Assembly (NCBI GenBank): GCA_016783675.1
Contig: JADHWE010000031.1
Span: 1-32,411, forward strand
Direction of reading: 5' to 3'
DNA from: Kiritimatiellia bacterium
GTDB taxonomy: Bacteria; Verrucomicrobiota; Kiritimatiellia; UBA8416; JABMPJ01
DNA: 32,411 bases
The position numbers were made by a program, and so were the translations under genes. Position 1 is the first letter of the stretch. The number at the start of each line of letters is the position of its first letter. The notes beneath the pieces are model-generated. The model ran no database searches. It saw nothing but the letters and a program-made list of their open reading frames with translations, and was not told the origin of the DNA. Shown one piece after another: positions 1-9,377 of the stretch.

Positions 1-120
1 CACGCGTCTTGCAGTGGCTCAAGGATCTCACGAAGGACCCGGAATTATGTGGAGTACAACAGCGGCGAATCGCCTGAAACCAGAGGAAACATGCCCATCA
101 TGGCCATCAACTCAACATAA

Positions 121-2298
121 TCCGGCACTCCACATAACCAGACACCGCTTGACCGCTACGAATGCCGCCATGGACTGAGCTACACCCGGTTCCTGGGCGA
201 GAAGAACAAAGTTCGTGCCGAGCTGCTCTGTCTTGTTCCGCGCGGCTTTAACGGTGAGGTCCACAAGCTGACACTAACGAACAACTCTGACCAGGCAAAG
301 TCACTCAAGCTCTTCTCGCTGGTCGAATGGTGCCTCTGGAATGCACAGACCGACATGGAGAACTTTCAGCGCAATCTCTCCACCGGCGAAGTGGAGATCG
401 ACGGCTCAGTGCTTTACCACAAGACGGAGTACAAGGAACGGCGCGACCACTATGCGTTCTTCTCCGTCAATGCTGACATCCACGGCTTCGACACCGACCG
501 CGAATCCTTCATGGGGCTCTACAACGGGTTCAACGCACCGCAAGCCGTCATGACGGGCACCCCGGGCAATTCGGTAGCACACGGCTGGTCTCCGATCGCA
601 TCACACTATCTCGAGATCGATCTGGCCCCCGGCGAAAGCCGCGACTTCGTCTTTGTGCTGGGGTACGTCGAGAACGCTGCGGATGAGAAATGGGAACGCC
701 CGGGCGTCATCAACAAGACCAGGGCCCGTGCGATGATCGCCCAGTTCGACACCTCAGCCAAGGTCGATGCGGCCATGGCGGATCTGGCTTCGTACTGGGA
801 TGGGCTCCTGGCCAGTTACCAGGTAGAGAGCGGCGATGAGCGGCTTGACCGAATGGTCAACATCTGGAATCCGTACCAGTGCATGGTGACGTTCAACATG
901 TCGCGCAGTGCCAGCTTCTTTGAATCCGGCATTGGGCGTGGCATGGGGTTCCGTGATTCGAATCAAGACCTGATTGGGTTCGTGCACCAGATTCCGGACC
1001 GGGCCAGGCAGCGCATTCTCGACATCGCCGCCACGCAGTTTGAGGACGGATCCGCCTACCACCAATACCAGCCGCTGACCAAGCGTGGCAACGCCGATGT
1101 TGGCAGTAACTTCAACGATGATCCGCTCTGGCTCATTCTCTCTGTGAGCGCCTATATCAAGGAGACCGGCGATTGGAGTATTCTCGATGAACAGGTCCCA
1201 TTCGATGATGATGAGAGCAAGGCCGAGAGCCTGTTTGAGCACCTCTCCCGCTCATTCCATTTTACCGTCAACCACCTGGGGCCGCACGGTCTGCCGCTGA
1301 TTGGGCGTGCCGATTGGAACGACTGCCTCAACCTGAACTGCTTCTCGAACGACCCCAACGAATCGTTCCAGACCACCGAGAACCAGGAAGGCGGTGTGGC
1401 CGAGTCGCTGATGATTGCCGGGCAGTTCGTTCTGTATGGACGGGAGTACGTCCGTCTCTGCAATCTGCGTGGACAAGATGATGCCGCCGCGGCAGCCCAA
1501 ACTCACGTCGATGCCATGATCGCCTCCGTCAGGGAGCACGGCTGGGACGGCGCGTGGTTCCTGCGCGCCTACGACTACTACGGCAAGCCGGTGGGGAGCC
1601 ACACGAACGACGAGGCACAGATCTTCATCGAGTCACAAGGTTTCTGCACCATGGCGGAGATCGGCAAGGAGGACGGTCTCTGCGAGAAGGCGCTGGATTC
1701 GGTCAAGGAGCGCCTCGACTGCAAACACGGCATCGTACTGAACAATCCGCCGTTCACGAAGTACGTCATCGAGTACGGAGAGATCTCAACCTATCCGGCC
1801 GGATACAAAGAGAACGCGGGCATATTCTGTCACAACAACCCGTGGATCATGATCGGTGAAGCGCGGATCGGTCGCGGGGAGCAGGCATTCGACTACTGGC
1901 GTAAGATTGCTCCCGCCTACCGTGAAGAGCTATCGAATCTACACAAGGTCGAGCCCTACGTCTACGCTCAGATGATCGCCGGCAAGGACGCTTTCCGTCC
2001 CGGCGAGGCCAAGAACTCCTGGCTAACCGGAACCGCGGCCTGGAACTATGTCGCGATCACACAGCACATCCTCGGCATCCGCCCGGACTACGACGGCCTC
2101 ATCATCGACCCGCAGATCCCTCTGGATATCTGCCCGCTCAAAGTCACCCGAAAGTTCCGGGACACGGAATACCACATCACCATACGAGCCGCCGGGACCG
2201 ACCAGACGACTGGAATGATAGTCAACGGGGAGCGTGTCGACGGACACGAGGCGCCGGTAAAGAGCGGAGGGCATATTGATGTGGACGTGGCGGTCTAA
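121..2298 (+). CDS. Cellobiose phosphorylase (GH94), 5'-truncated
   Basis: A GH94 inverting phosphorylase that splits cellobiose with phosphate into glucose 1-phosphate and glucose in the cytoplasm. The frame is open from codon 121 (after a TAA at 118-120) to 2298. The hallmark segments are [69 protein letters not shown] and [12 protein letters not shown]. The catalytic acid should be the Asp of WND at 1321-1323. Counted from codon 121 it is residue 401, about 89 short of its usual place near 490, so roughly 90 N-terminal residues (start of the beta-sandwich domain) are missing. Homology begins around [11 protein letters not shown] (139 onward), and nothing upstream in any frame resembles the missing part. 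The first in-frame ATG is at 355, inside the conserved domain, so it is not a credible native start. The gene is either a true truncation or lies at an assembly junction. The family assignment is very secure; that the gene is functional is doubtful. Confidence 0.9.
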   Translation, partial: SGTPHNQTPLDRYECRHGLSYTRFLGEKNKVRAELLCLVPRGFNGEVHKLTLTNNSDQAKSLKLFSLVEWCLWNAQTDMENFQRNLSTGEVEIDGSVLYHKTEYKERRDHYAFFSVNADIHGFDTDRESFMGLYNGFNAPQAVMTGTPGNSVAHGWSPIASHYLEIDLAPGESRDFVFVLGYVENAADEKWERPGVINKTRARAMIAQFDTSAKVDAAMADLASYWDGLLASYQVESGDERLDRMVNIWNPYQCMVTFNMSRSASFFESGIGRGMGFRDSNQDLIGFVHQIPDRARQRILDIAATQFEDGSAYHQYQPLTKRGNADVGSNFNDDPLWLILSVSAYIKETGDWSILDEQVPFDDDESKAESLFEHLSRSFHFTVNHLGPHGLPLIGRADWNDCLNLNCFSNDPNESFQTTENQEGGVAESLMIAGQFVLYGREYVRLCNLRGQDDAAAAAQTHVDAMIASVREHGWDGAWFLRAYDYYGKPVGSHTNDEAQIFIESQGFCTMAEIGKEDGLCEKALDSVKERLDCKHGIVLNNPPFTKYVIEYGEISTYPAGYKENAGIFCHNNPWIMIGEARIGRGEQAFDYWRKIAPAYREELSNLHKVEPYVYAQMIAGKDAFRPGEAKNSWLTGTAAWNYVAITQHILGIRPDYDGLIIDPQIPLDICPLKVTRKFRDTEYHITIRAAGTDQTTGMIVNGERVDGHEAPVKSGGHIDVDVAV

Positions 2299-2301
2299 GG
2301 A

Positions 2302-2317
2302 GCCCTTTCTTCAGGGC
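2302..2317 (+). terminator. Weak hairpin after the GH94 gene
   Basis: GCCCT (2302-2306) can pair with AGGGC (2313-2317) across a 6-nt loop, four bases after the GH94 stop. There is no T-run, so it is at best a weak or factor-assisted terminator. Confidence 0.3.
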
Positions 2318-2397
2318 CGATTTGATCACTCGAGCACTCTCGCTGGTTGGTGCGTGTTTTCACTGTTTCTGTAGGGATCTTCACAGGGGGACGTGCT

Positions 2398-2425
2398 TTG
2401 ATGATACACGTGCCGGTGGTATTAT
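2398..2425 (+). promoter_or_regulatory. Candidate sigma-70 promoter for the beta-repeat protein gene
   Basis: TTGATG (2398-2403) and TATTAT (2420-2425) are separated by 16 nt and lie about 60 nt before the start at 2487. They match the TTGACA/TATAAT consensus at 4/6 and 5/6. The call is by eye only. Confidence 0.4.
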
Positions 2426-2486
2426 GTGGGTGTAGTTTAGAGAAGGACTGGAGGCCAAGGTGATCCGAAAACCAAGAGGAGACGCG

Positions 2487-4031
2487 ATGAAAGGCATGAG
2501 ATTCGTAGTGGTGGCGTTGACGGCAGCAGTGTTGCTCAGCACGGCTAACCAGAGCCATGCGGTTTGGGTTAACTGGGATGGCAGCGAGAGCGATGGGGCA
2601 TTCACGAATGCTGCGAACTGGAACTTAGACCGGGTCCCGGGTGACACGGGTAACGGTGGCGACGATGAGGACAATGCCGTTATCAACAATGGGGAGAGCG
2701 TTACGATCGACTCGTTGGTTCCCACGAATCGTGGCGTATTTCTTGGCACCGGCGCCGCAAACTCCGGAACGCTCGTTATCGAGGCGGGCGGCATCATTCC
2801 CTGGACGAAGCTTGAGTCGCGCATCGGGCAGGCAGGCACGGGTGTCGTGCAGCAGAATGGCGGAAGCTGGAACGGCTCGGAAGAAGAGATGTACCTGGGG
2901 CGGGACCCGGGGAGTTCAGGAACTTGGACCATGAACGGAGGAACGCTGTCGAACTGTGTCATGTACATTGGCAACAACAACTCATCCGGGCGGTTTGAAC
3001 TGCTTGGAGCTACAGCATCCGTAGAGGCCCTCAGCGACCATGTCTATGTAGGCTACACAAACTATGCCAACGGTGTGGTCTACCAGACAAACGGCGTCTG
3101 GAATCCCGGTGCCACACGCAACATCTTCTTGGGATACGACACGGGTGCGACCGGGACGTGGCAGATGACGGGAGGCACAGTCTCAAACGCGAATCAGGTT
3201 ATTGTTGGCTACAAGTCGGTTGGACGGGTCGAGTTGGGTGGCGAGGGACGGATCACAGCATCTGCCAGCCACAATTTCGTAGCCAAGGAGGCGGGAAGCG
3301 TTGGTACAGTTGTCCAAACAGGGGGCGTATGGGACAACAATGGCAACCAGATCCGCATAGGTGAAGCGGCAGGGGCTACAGGAACGTGGCAACTCAGTGG
3401 TGGCGCGTTGACGAACGTGAACATCTTTCACATTGGCTTCAACGGGGTCGGCACGCTTGAGATCAGCAACACCGGAACACTCGCCGGTTCCACGCCAGTC
3501 ATTGCTGGATCAAAGGCCGGGAGCACAGGAACCGTTGTCCAGACCGGCGGCGTAGTGAGCAATGTAAATCAGATCATCCTCGGCGACACAGATCCCTCAA
3601 CAGGCACGTACCGGATCAGCGGGGGCGTCATCACGAATGTCAGCCAGTTCAAGTGCGGTGAGACAGGCACAGGCACGCTTGAGATCGAGGGCAATGAAGC
3701 AGCAATCCACCTCACGGGGGGGGCCTCCTTTGCTATGGCAGGGGGGGACGATACGTTGCGCGTGATCCTCGGAGAGACCGGCATAACACCCATCATTACG
3801 GACGGGAACATCACGCTCGCCGGCACACTGGAAGTCGACCTGACGAACTATGATTTCAGTTCTTCAACGCTGACACTGATTGACTGTGGCGGCGTTCGCT
3901 CCGGAGCATTCACCGAGCCTATTACTGTCGGGCCCGAGCCCTGGAGTGCTGAGGTCAGCTACATCGGCCAGGATGTGCTGCTAACCAACATCAAGGGCGA
4001 CCCCCGTGGCTCGCTGATCATAATTAAGTAG
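2487..4031 (+). CDS. Exported beta-repeat surface protein with short hydrophobic C-terminal tail
   Basis: A predicted 514-residue secreted protein of unknown function. The start at 2487 is preferred over the upstream GTG frame because AGAGGAG (2475-2481) sits 5 nt before it and an ordinary signal peptide (MKGMRF, hydrophobic core, SHA cleavage region) follows directly. Residues from about 110 to 385 form four repeats of about 65-70 residues built on G-T-V-V-Q-T-G-G-V-W, then G-x-T-G-T-W-x-x-x-G-G-x-x-T-N, then G-x-G-T-L-E-I. This is the glycine- and threonine-rich pattern of parallel beta-helix, autotransporter-like passenger domains. The C-terminal part has no catalytic motif and ends in PRGSLIIIK, resembling the end of the next gene's product. 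Two G-runs (G8 at 3716-3723, G7 at 3741-3747) lie in the coding frame. A role in surface adhesion or glycan capture is inferred only. The gene is probably transcribed alone, since a GC hairpin follows. Confidence 0.8.
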   Translation: MKGMRFVVVALTAAVLLSTANQSHAVWVNWDGSESDGAFTNAANWNLDRVPGDTGNGGDDEDNAVINNGESVTIDSLVPTNRGVFLGTGAANSGTLVIEAGGIIPWTKLESRIGQAGTGVVQQNGGSWNGSEEEMYLGRDPGSSGTWTMNGGTLSNCVMYIGNNNSSGRFELLGATASVEALSDHVYVGYTNYANGVVYQTNGVWNPGATRNIFLGYDTGATGTWQMTGGTVSNANQVIVGYKSVGRVELGGEGRITASASHNFVAKEAGSVGTVVQTGGVWDNNGNQIRIGEAAGATGTWQLSGGALTNVNIFHIGFNGVGTLEISNTGTLAGSTPVIAGSKAGSTGTVVQTGGVVSNVNQIILGDTDPSTGTYRISGGVITNVSQFKCGETGTGTLEIEGNEAAIHLTGGASFAMAGGDDTLRVILGETGITPIITDGNITLAGTLEVDLTNYDFSSSTLTLIDCGGVRSGAFTEPITVGPEPWSAEVSYIGQDVLLTNIKGDPRGSLIIIK

Positions 4032-4069
4032 CCGCCAAGCAGCTGTCTCCGTGCAGCACACACAGGAAA

Positions 4070-4088
4070 GCCCCGCCTTCGGCGGGGC
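4070..4088 (+). terminator. GC-rich hairpin, probable terminator
   Basis: GCCCCGCC (4070-4077) pairs perfectly with GGCGGGGC (4081-4088) around a TTC loop, 38 nt after the stop of the beta-repeat gene. AAA precedes the stem but no T-run follows, so termination may be partial. Confidence 0.6.
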
Positions 4089-4247
4089 CGCCGGGAGCGG
4101 TGTCAAGTCACGCCTACAAAAGGCCGCTATCCTCACCTGTTCAATGATGCTCCTATGAGCGCTGAGTCGCCCTTACCCCTGCTGTAGGTAGAAGCTATCG
4201 GTCTGGGTTTCGATTGGGGATAGAAACGTTCACCGCCTGAGGAACAC

Positions 4248-7200
4248 ATGATAAGAAAGTATAGTTCAGTATCTCTGACTCAAATGATTCCCGCCATTGC
4301 ACTTGTTGCCCTGGCCGTGGTTGCGGTGGGTGCGCATGCGGATATGGTGGTGGATTTCGACGCGACGAACACCACGATGCAGGTGGATTACACCAGTTCT
4401 CATGACTGGGCGACAAACAGCACCTCCGGAAACGGTACGATCTATTCGACGTATAATGAGAACGGATCGCTCGCGCAGTCCATTGCAGCATACAGTGCCG
4501 CAGGTCTCCGCATTCGCAACACAACGGATGGCGGCAAGGGAACCGCTCTCTTCGGCTTTGATCTCGGTGGGGCGTATCAATTCGGGTCAGGACCTGATGA
4601 TGATATCTCGATAAAGACGGGTGGTACTACCAGCAGAATCGTTGATGCGGGCACCGGCACCCGCGCGGCCGTCAGGAATGACGGGACATGGTATGTCTCC
4701 GAAGAGATTCATATGGTTGGAACCAGCACCGCCGACGCACTGGCCCTGGACTGGTTTGCGCTGGCGGGGGACACGAGTGCCGGAATCACCAACATCAATG
4801 GGACTGCTGTCGATGCCTCGATTTTTGCAGACATGACCATGGCAGGCACCTGGACTGAGATCCTCGGAAAGGACGATACAGGCGGAAACCCCAACAGCAA
4901 CTATGGTGTGCAGGAACTCCAGATCAGCTTCGCTATTCCATACGATGAAGTCTCCCTCAGCTCTACCAACCTGTATGTTCAGGGCGCTAAGTTTATGAAC
5001 ATTGACGGCAACGGCATGAATCTCCATCGTTTCGATTCCAACCTGCTGAGCGGGGCGACCGCGGTGAATGTGAATGAAACAAGGGCCAAAACCACCAGCG
5101 GCGTAAAGCTCACCTTTTACACCCGCAGCGAAACCGCTAGACTCCATTTTGACTATATCTCCGGGGATGAAAACCGCAATTCGCGCTTCGGCCTTTACCA
5201 GGATGGCGCCCAGACGGCCACGCCCTACTTTGCGAAGACCGAGACGAACATTGTCATCACGCTCACGAGCGGTTCCCCCGGCGAACTGGTCCGGCACGAT
5301 GTTGTGCTGCCACACTGGTCGAACCCCATCCTCTCGAAAATGGAGCTGGAGCCCGGCGAGGTGCTTGAGGCGGGCAATCCCTATCCGGTAAAGAAGATGG
5401 TCTTTCTGGGCGATTCGATCTCCCACGGAACCGGCCAGGGCGCGAGCTATGAAACCTACCCCTATATCGCTACCGACATGATGGACATGGAGCTGTTCAA
5501 CATGGCAGTGGGCGGCGGGAAAATCGCGCCGGAAGTGGCCGACCTCCTTCAGCATTTTGATCCGGTGGATGCCATCTGGGTGCTGGTCGGTTTCAACGAC
5601 TGGCAGGGCGGCAGTGAGACAACCAACTCGATTGCCTCCGATTACGAATCCCTGCTGGCCTCCATCCGCACCCACCAGCCCAGTGCAGAGGTGTTCTGCA
5701 GCACCTTAACCTTCACTCATGATACAACGAATGACATCGGAGTCACCGACAGCGAGGTCCGGCAGGCCGTGAGCGATGTGGTTAACACACGCATCTCCGC
5801 CGGCGACACCAGACTCCACCTTGTTCAGGGCGACGACTACTCCGATGATACCTTCTTGCAGACCCAGCCCCACAACGACACGGTTCATTTTACCGTGCAG
5901 GGGGCAGCCATGTTCGCAACCAATGTGGTGGATATTGTGGATCCGGTCCTCACCCCGGCAATTGAAGCGTGGGTCTTCAACACCGAAGCAGACGGCACAC
6001 TATTCACTGGTCTGAGCAATAGCGGCGATTCCGCTGCCGCGGCGTGGAGCAGCGATGTGAGCCATGCGACTGTCACAAACAATGCGCTACGCTTCAGTCA
6101 GGGGGCCAACGTCTACCGCAACTCCACCACCCCGGGCGGAGCCGCAGCCAATGCAACCAACGGCGTATTCGAGCTGTCATGGGCCTACACCGATGCGAAC
6201 GTCGATAGTGCGGATGTGGCCGGAGCCAACGCCGGATTCGGCATTCGCTCGGGCGGCACCGACCTGTTTATGGTGCGCCTGCAGCGCCAGAACAGCGAGC
6301 TGCGGCTCCAGACCCGCGTGAACACGACCAACACCGACCTACATGACTTCAATGCAACCGCGGCAGCGAACGTGGATGTGCGAGTGGTCTTCGACCTCGA
6401 TAGCGATACGTTCGACGTCTACATGAACAACGACGGAGCCGGAGAAACACTGGTTGGCGACGATATAGACATGGCGATTACTGGCGGTCAGCTTGACAAC
6501 ATCCGCATGATCGCCTCAGTTGCCAGCCCCAACTTTGACGCAGACGATTACATCGAGGTGGATGATCTCCGCCTGAACGCGCTGACCTCGGCCAGGGAGG
6601 CGCTGGTGAACTACCAGATGAACGATGGCGCCGGAACGCTGCAGAATGCTCTGGCTCAAACCGGCACGGACAGCGGAAGCCTTCCGGGCACGGACAGCTT
6701 CATTGCGACGGATGGCAGCGGCAATCTCGCATGGACTGCGGTGACTGCGGATGCCACCCGGAAACATGCCATGGATGCGACTTACTCCACCGGAACATAT
6801 GTTCTGGAGTATCGGCTCAGCGATTGGAACATGGATGCTTCAGCCGCTCTGAACGGGGTTAAAGTGGGAGTATGGTCCGGCTCAACGGGGCTCCAGCTGA
6901 TCGCAGAGCTGGATGGCAGTTCGAATTTCCAGCTTCGGACCGCCGCGACCGGCGGCACGACAACGTCCCATGACTTTGCTAATGTGGCCACGGAAGGGCT
7001 GACCCTCCGCCTGGCGATCGACTTCACCGGGAGTGGAACCTATGACGTGCTGTACAAAACCGACAGCGGTTCCTGGACCACAAAAGCATCGGGGCTGAGC
7101 CTGGGCGACATGGATACATCCGGTTTCAACGAATTTCGTCTCGCGACCGAGGGAACCACTGCCTGGGATTCGGCGGATTACCTGGAAATGGACTACGCCG

Positions 7201-9335
7201 TTCTCTGGTCGTCTGCGGCAAGCGGCAATAATGCCCCGGCGTTCAACAGTGATCTGGTGGAGAAAGCGGATGCCACGGCTGACGCTGAGTTCAGCGACAC
7301 GCTGGCCTACGACGCCATCGATGCCGATGGCGACACCCTGACCTTCTCCAAAGTTAGCGGCCCGGTCTGGCTCACAGTTGCGGGCGGCGGCGCGCTCTCC
7401 GGTACCCCGGCCGTGGGAGACACCGGTGCTAACGTCTGGACCGTCATGGTCAGCGACGGCCGCGGAAGTGATACCGCCCAGTTGAACATTGAGGTCATCG
7501 GCAATCAGGCGCCGGTATTCGACAGCGACCCCCTCGTGGCAGACACCGTGACGATCAACAGCAACTATGTCGATACAGGCTACACTCTGGCCGATCATGC
7601 ATCCGATAGCGATGGTCATCCTATGACCTTCTCCAAGCTCAGCGGCCCGGTCTGGCTCACAGTTGCGGGCGGCGGCGCGCTCTCCGGTACGGCCCCGGCC
7701 TCCACCGGCCGCAACCAGTGGGAGGTCCAGGTGGTTGACGGCCAGGGCGGCACCAACACCACCACACTGGAGATCCACGTAAACAGCGGTCTGACCCCGC
7801 AGACCGGAACCAATATCCTGTTCATTGCCATCGATGATATGAAACCAACCATCGGGGCCTACGGCGACCCCATTGCGAAGACCCCCAAGATGGATGCGCT
7901 CGCCGATAGCGGAACCGCCTTCCTCAATGCGCACTGCCAGTTCGCCGTTTGCGGGCCGTCCCGCGCCAGCTTGATGACAGGGCTGATGCCGGAAGAAACC
8001 GGTGTAACGGGGTTCAGGAAGATGCGCGGACGCACCGTCGACCCGGAGAACTACCTGGACAACGAGGTGGCGCTTATTGATCTGGTAACACTTCCGGAGC
8101 ACTTCAAGCATCATGGCTACAAAACTGCCGCGGTCGGAAAATTGAATGACAACCGCTGTGTCGGCTCCATTAATGAGGATGATACGATCAATGATGATGG
8201 AAGCTCTGTGGACGACCCGCGCTCGTGGACGATGTCCTTCATTTCCCCCTCCGGCCAATCCAGTACAACAGCCACCCTCGAAGGCGATACAAAGTCCATG
8301 AAACTGGCGGCGGAAAGCGTGGATGCGGCCGACGAGGCCTTTACCGACGGGATGATCTGCACCAACGGGCTCGCGCGCCTGCAGACGATGGCCGCCGGCG
8401 ACAAACCATTCTTCCTCGGGGTCGGCTTCAAGAGGCCGCATCTGCCGTTCCTGGCACCAAAGACCTACTGGGACAAGTATAGCCGCGACGATTTTACGCC
8501 CCACCCTTTCCAGCAGGATATGACGAACGTGACAGCCTATACCTTCAATAACATTACGGAGATGCGAAATGGCTACTATCTCGAAACCAACGGGGTCGGC
8601 GAGGCGATTGCCTTCAGCGACGGGGTCCTTCCGGATGCGCAGCAGAAAGAGCTACTGCACGGCTATTACGCCTGTTCATCGTTCGTGGACGACCTGGTCG
8701 GGCGGCTGCTGGATGAGCTGGACACGCTGGGACTGGCCAGCAACACCATAGTGGTGCTGTGGGGCGATCACGGCTTCCACCTTGGCGATCACAACGAGTG
8801 GGGTAAGCACACGGCTCTGGAGCAGGCCACGCGTTCGCCTCTGATCATCCGGGCACCGGGATATGCCGGAGGCGAGACCACTCAGTCTCCGGCCAACTTC
8901 CTGGACCTGTATCCCACCCTTTGCGATCTGGCCGGCCTCCCGGTTCCCACTCAACCGGTTGACACCGATACACCGACCGGCCGGCCGCTGTCGGGAAAGA
9001 GCCTTGAGCCGATTCTGGCCGACGCATCCGCCAGTGTGCACACCGGGGCCCTCGGGTTCTATCCGAACAGTGGAGCCTATGGATATGCCTATCGGACCGA
9101 ACGCTATCGCTACGTTGAATGGATCAACAGCAGCGGCACCATCGTTGCCCAGGAACTCTATGACTACGCTACGGATCCGATGGAAACGATCAACCTGGCC
9201 GGAATCCTTGCCTACAAGGCCCTGATCAGAGAGCTCTCCGAAGCCATGCGCAACGACGGCTACGTGGGCGCCGAACGACTGATGGCATCGGCGGCCGCCC
9301 CGAAACCGCACGGCATCCTCTTGATGTTCCGCTAA
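4248..9335 (+). CDS. Giant exported SGNH esterase-sulfatase fusion
   Basis: A 1695-residue secreted multidomain enzyme. The ATG at 4248 follows GAGGAA with a short spacer, and a signal peptide ends near AHA (about residue 31). An N-terminal beta-sandwich (about 32-375) leads into an SGNH/GDSL hydrolase: GDS with Ser390, GFND with Asn450, and D544-x-x-H547, the full set of catalytic blocks. Two laminin-G-like jelly rolls (about 571-780 and 783-985) and two Ig-like putative repeats (about 995-1084 and 1086-1180) follow. The C-terminal domain (about 1187-1670) is an iduronate-2-sulfatase-type S1 sulfatase: metal-binding D1196-D1197, CGPSR with Cys1235 as the formylglycine site, GFKRPHLPF, and WGDHGFHLGDHNEWGKH. 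It closely resembles the separate sulfatase at 26757-28265. The protein ends in PHGILLMFR. De-esterification plus desulfation of one extracellular glycan is a reasonable inference. All catalytic residues seem intact, and no frameshift is visible. Confidence 0.9.
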   Translation: MIRKYSSVSLTQMIPAIALVALAVVAVGAHADMVVDFDATNTTMQVDYTSSHDWATNSTSGNGTIYSTYNENGSLAQSIAAYSAAGLRIRNTTDGGKGTALFGFDLGGAYQFGSGPDDDISIKTGGTTSRIVDAGTGTRAAVRNDGTWYVSEEIHMVGTSTADALALDWFALAGDTSAGITNINGTAVDASIFADMTMAGTWTEILGKDDTGGNPNSNYGVQELQISFAIPYDEVSLSSTNLYVQGAKFMNIDGNGMNLHRFDSNLLSGATAVNVNETRAKTTSGVKLTFYTRSETARLHFDYISGDENRNSRFGLYQDGAQTATPYFAKTETNIVITLTSGSPGELVRHDVVLPHWSNPILSKMELEPGEVLEAGNPYPVKKMVFLGDSISHGTGQGASYETYPYIATDMMDMELFNMAVGGGKIAPEVADLLQHFDPVDAIWVLVGFNDWQGGSETTNSIASDYESLLASIRTHQPSAEVFCSTLTFTHDTTNDIGVTDSEVRQAVSDVVNTRISAGDTRLHLVQGDDYSDDTFLQTQPHNDTVHFTVQGAAMFATNVVDIVDPVLTPAIEAWVFNTEADGTLFTGLSNSGDSAAAAWSSDVSHATVTNNALRFSQGANVYRNSTTPGGAAANATNGVFELSWAYTDANVDSADVAGANAGFGIRSGGTDLFMVRLQRQNSELRLQTRVNTTNTDLHDFNATAAANVDVRVVFDLDSDTFDVYMNNDGAGETLVGDDIDMAITGGQLDNIRMIASVASPNFDADDYIEVDDLRLNALTSAREALVNYQMNDGAGTLQNALAQTGTDSGSLPGTDSFIATDGSGNLAWTAVTADATRKHAMDATYSTGTYVLEYRLSDWNMDASAALNGVKVGVWSGSTGLQLIAELDGSSNFQLRTAATGGTTTSHDFANVATEGLTLRLAIDFTGSGTYDVLYKTDSGSWTTKASGLSLGDMDTSGFNEFRLATEGTTAWDSADYLEMDYAVLWSSAASGNNAPAFNSDLVEKADATADAEFSDTLAYDAIDADGDTLTFSKVSGPVWLTVAGGGALSGTPAVGDTGANVWTVMVSDGRGSDTAQLNIEVIGNQAPVFDSDPLVADTVTINSNYVDTGYTLADHASDSDGHPMTFSKLSGPVWLTVAGGGALSGTAPASTGRNQWEVQVVDGQGGTNTTTLEIHVNSGLTPQTGTNILFIAIDDMKPTIGAYGDPIAKTPKMDALADSGTAFLNAHCQFAVCGPSRASLMTGLMPEETGVTGFRKMRGRTVDPENYLDNEVALIDLVTLPEHFKHHGYKTAAVGKLNDNRCVGSINEDDTINDDGSSVDDPRSWTMSFISPSGQSSTTATLEGDTKSMKLAAESVDAADEAFTDGMICTNGLARLQTMAAGDKPFFLGVGFKRPHLPFLAPKTYWDKYSRDDFTPHPFQQDMTNVTAYTFNNITEMRNGYYLETNGVGEAIAFSDGVLPDAQQKELLHGYYACSSFVDDLVGRLLDELDTLGLASNTIVVLWGDHGFHLGDHNEWGKHTALEQATRSPLIIRAPGYAGGETTQSPANFLDLYPTLCDLAGLPVPTQPVDTDTPTGRPLSGKSLEPILADASASVHTGALGFYPNSGAYGYAYRTERYRYVEWINSSGTIVAQELYDYATDPMETINLAGILAYKALIRELSEAMRNDGYVGAERLMASAAAPKPHGILLMFR
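7356..7405 (+). repeat. 50-nt perfect direct repeat, copy 1
   Basis: Identical over 50 nt to 7641-7690, with an offset of 285 bp. It encodes the SGPVWLTVAGGGALSGT core of the first Ig-like repeat of the esterase-sulfatase fusion. Flanking sequence has diverged, so identity at the DNA level suggests recent duplication or gene conversion. Confidence 0.95.
7641..7690 (+). repeat. 50-nt perfect direct repeat, copy 2
   Basis: Second copy of the 50-nt repeat (first copy at 7356-7405), in the second Ig-like repeat of the fusion protein. Confidence 0.95.
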
Positions 9336-9377
9336 GCCGGACGGGCCATAGGATTCCAGCAATTCACCGACACCCTC

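Noticed and set aside
1-120. Fragment of another enzyme gene to the left of the GH94 junction
   Set aside because: Short peptide stretches can be read in two frames (for example VLQWLKDLTKDPE), but no family match could be made and the frames break quickly.
4587-5675. Minus-strand open frame of 362 codons under the N-terminal part of the fusion protein
   Set aside because: Shadow of the real gene; no RBS, no signal peptide, no domain.
6882-8504. Long open frame (540 codons) on the minus strand within the esterase-sulfatase gene
   Set aside because: It is antisense to a gene with strong domain evidence, has no recognisable motif or RBS, and reflects the high-GC codon bias of the real gene.
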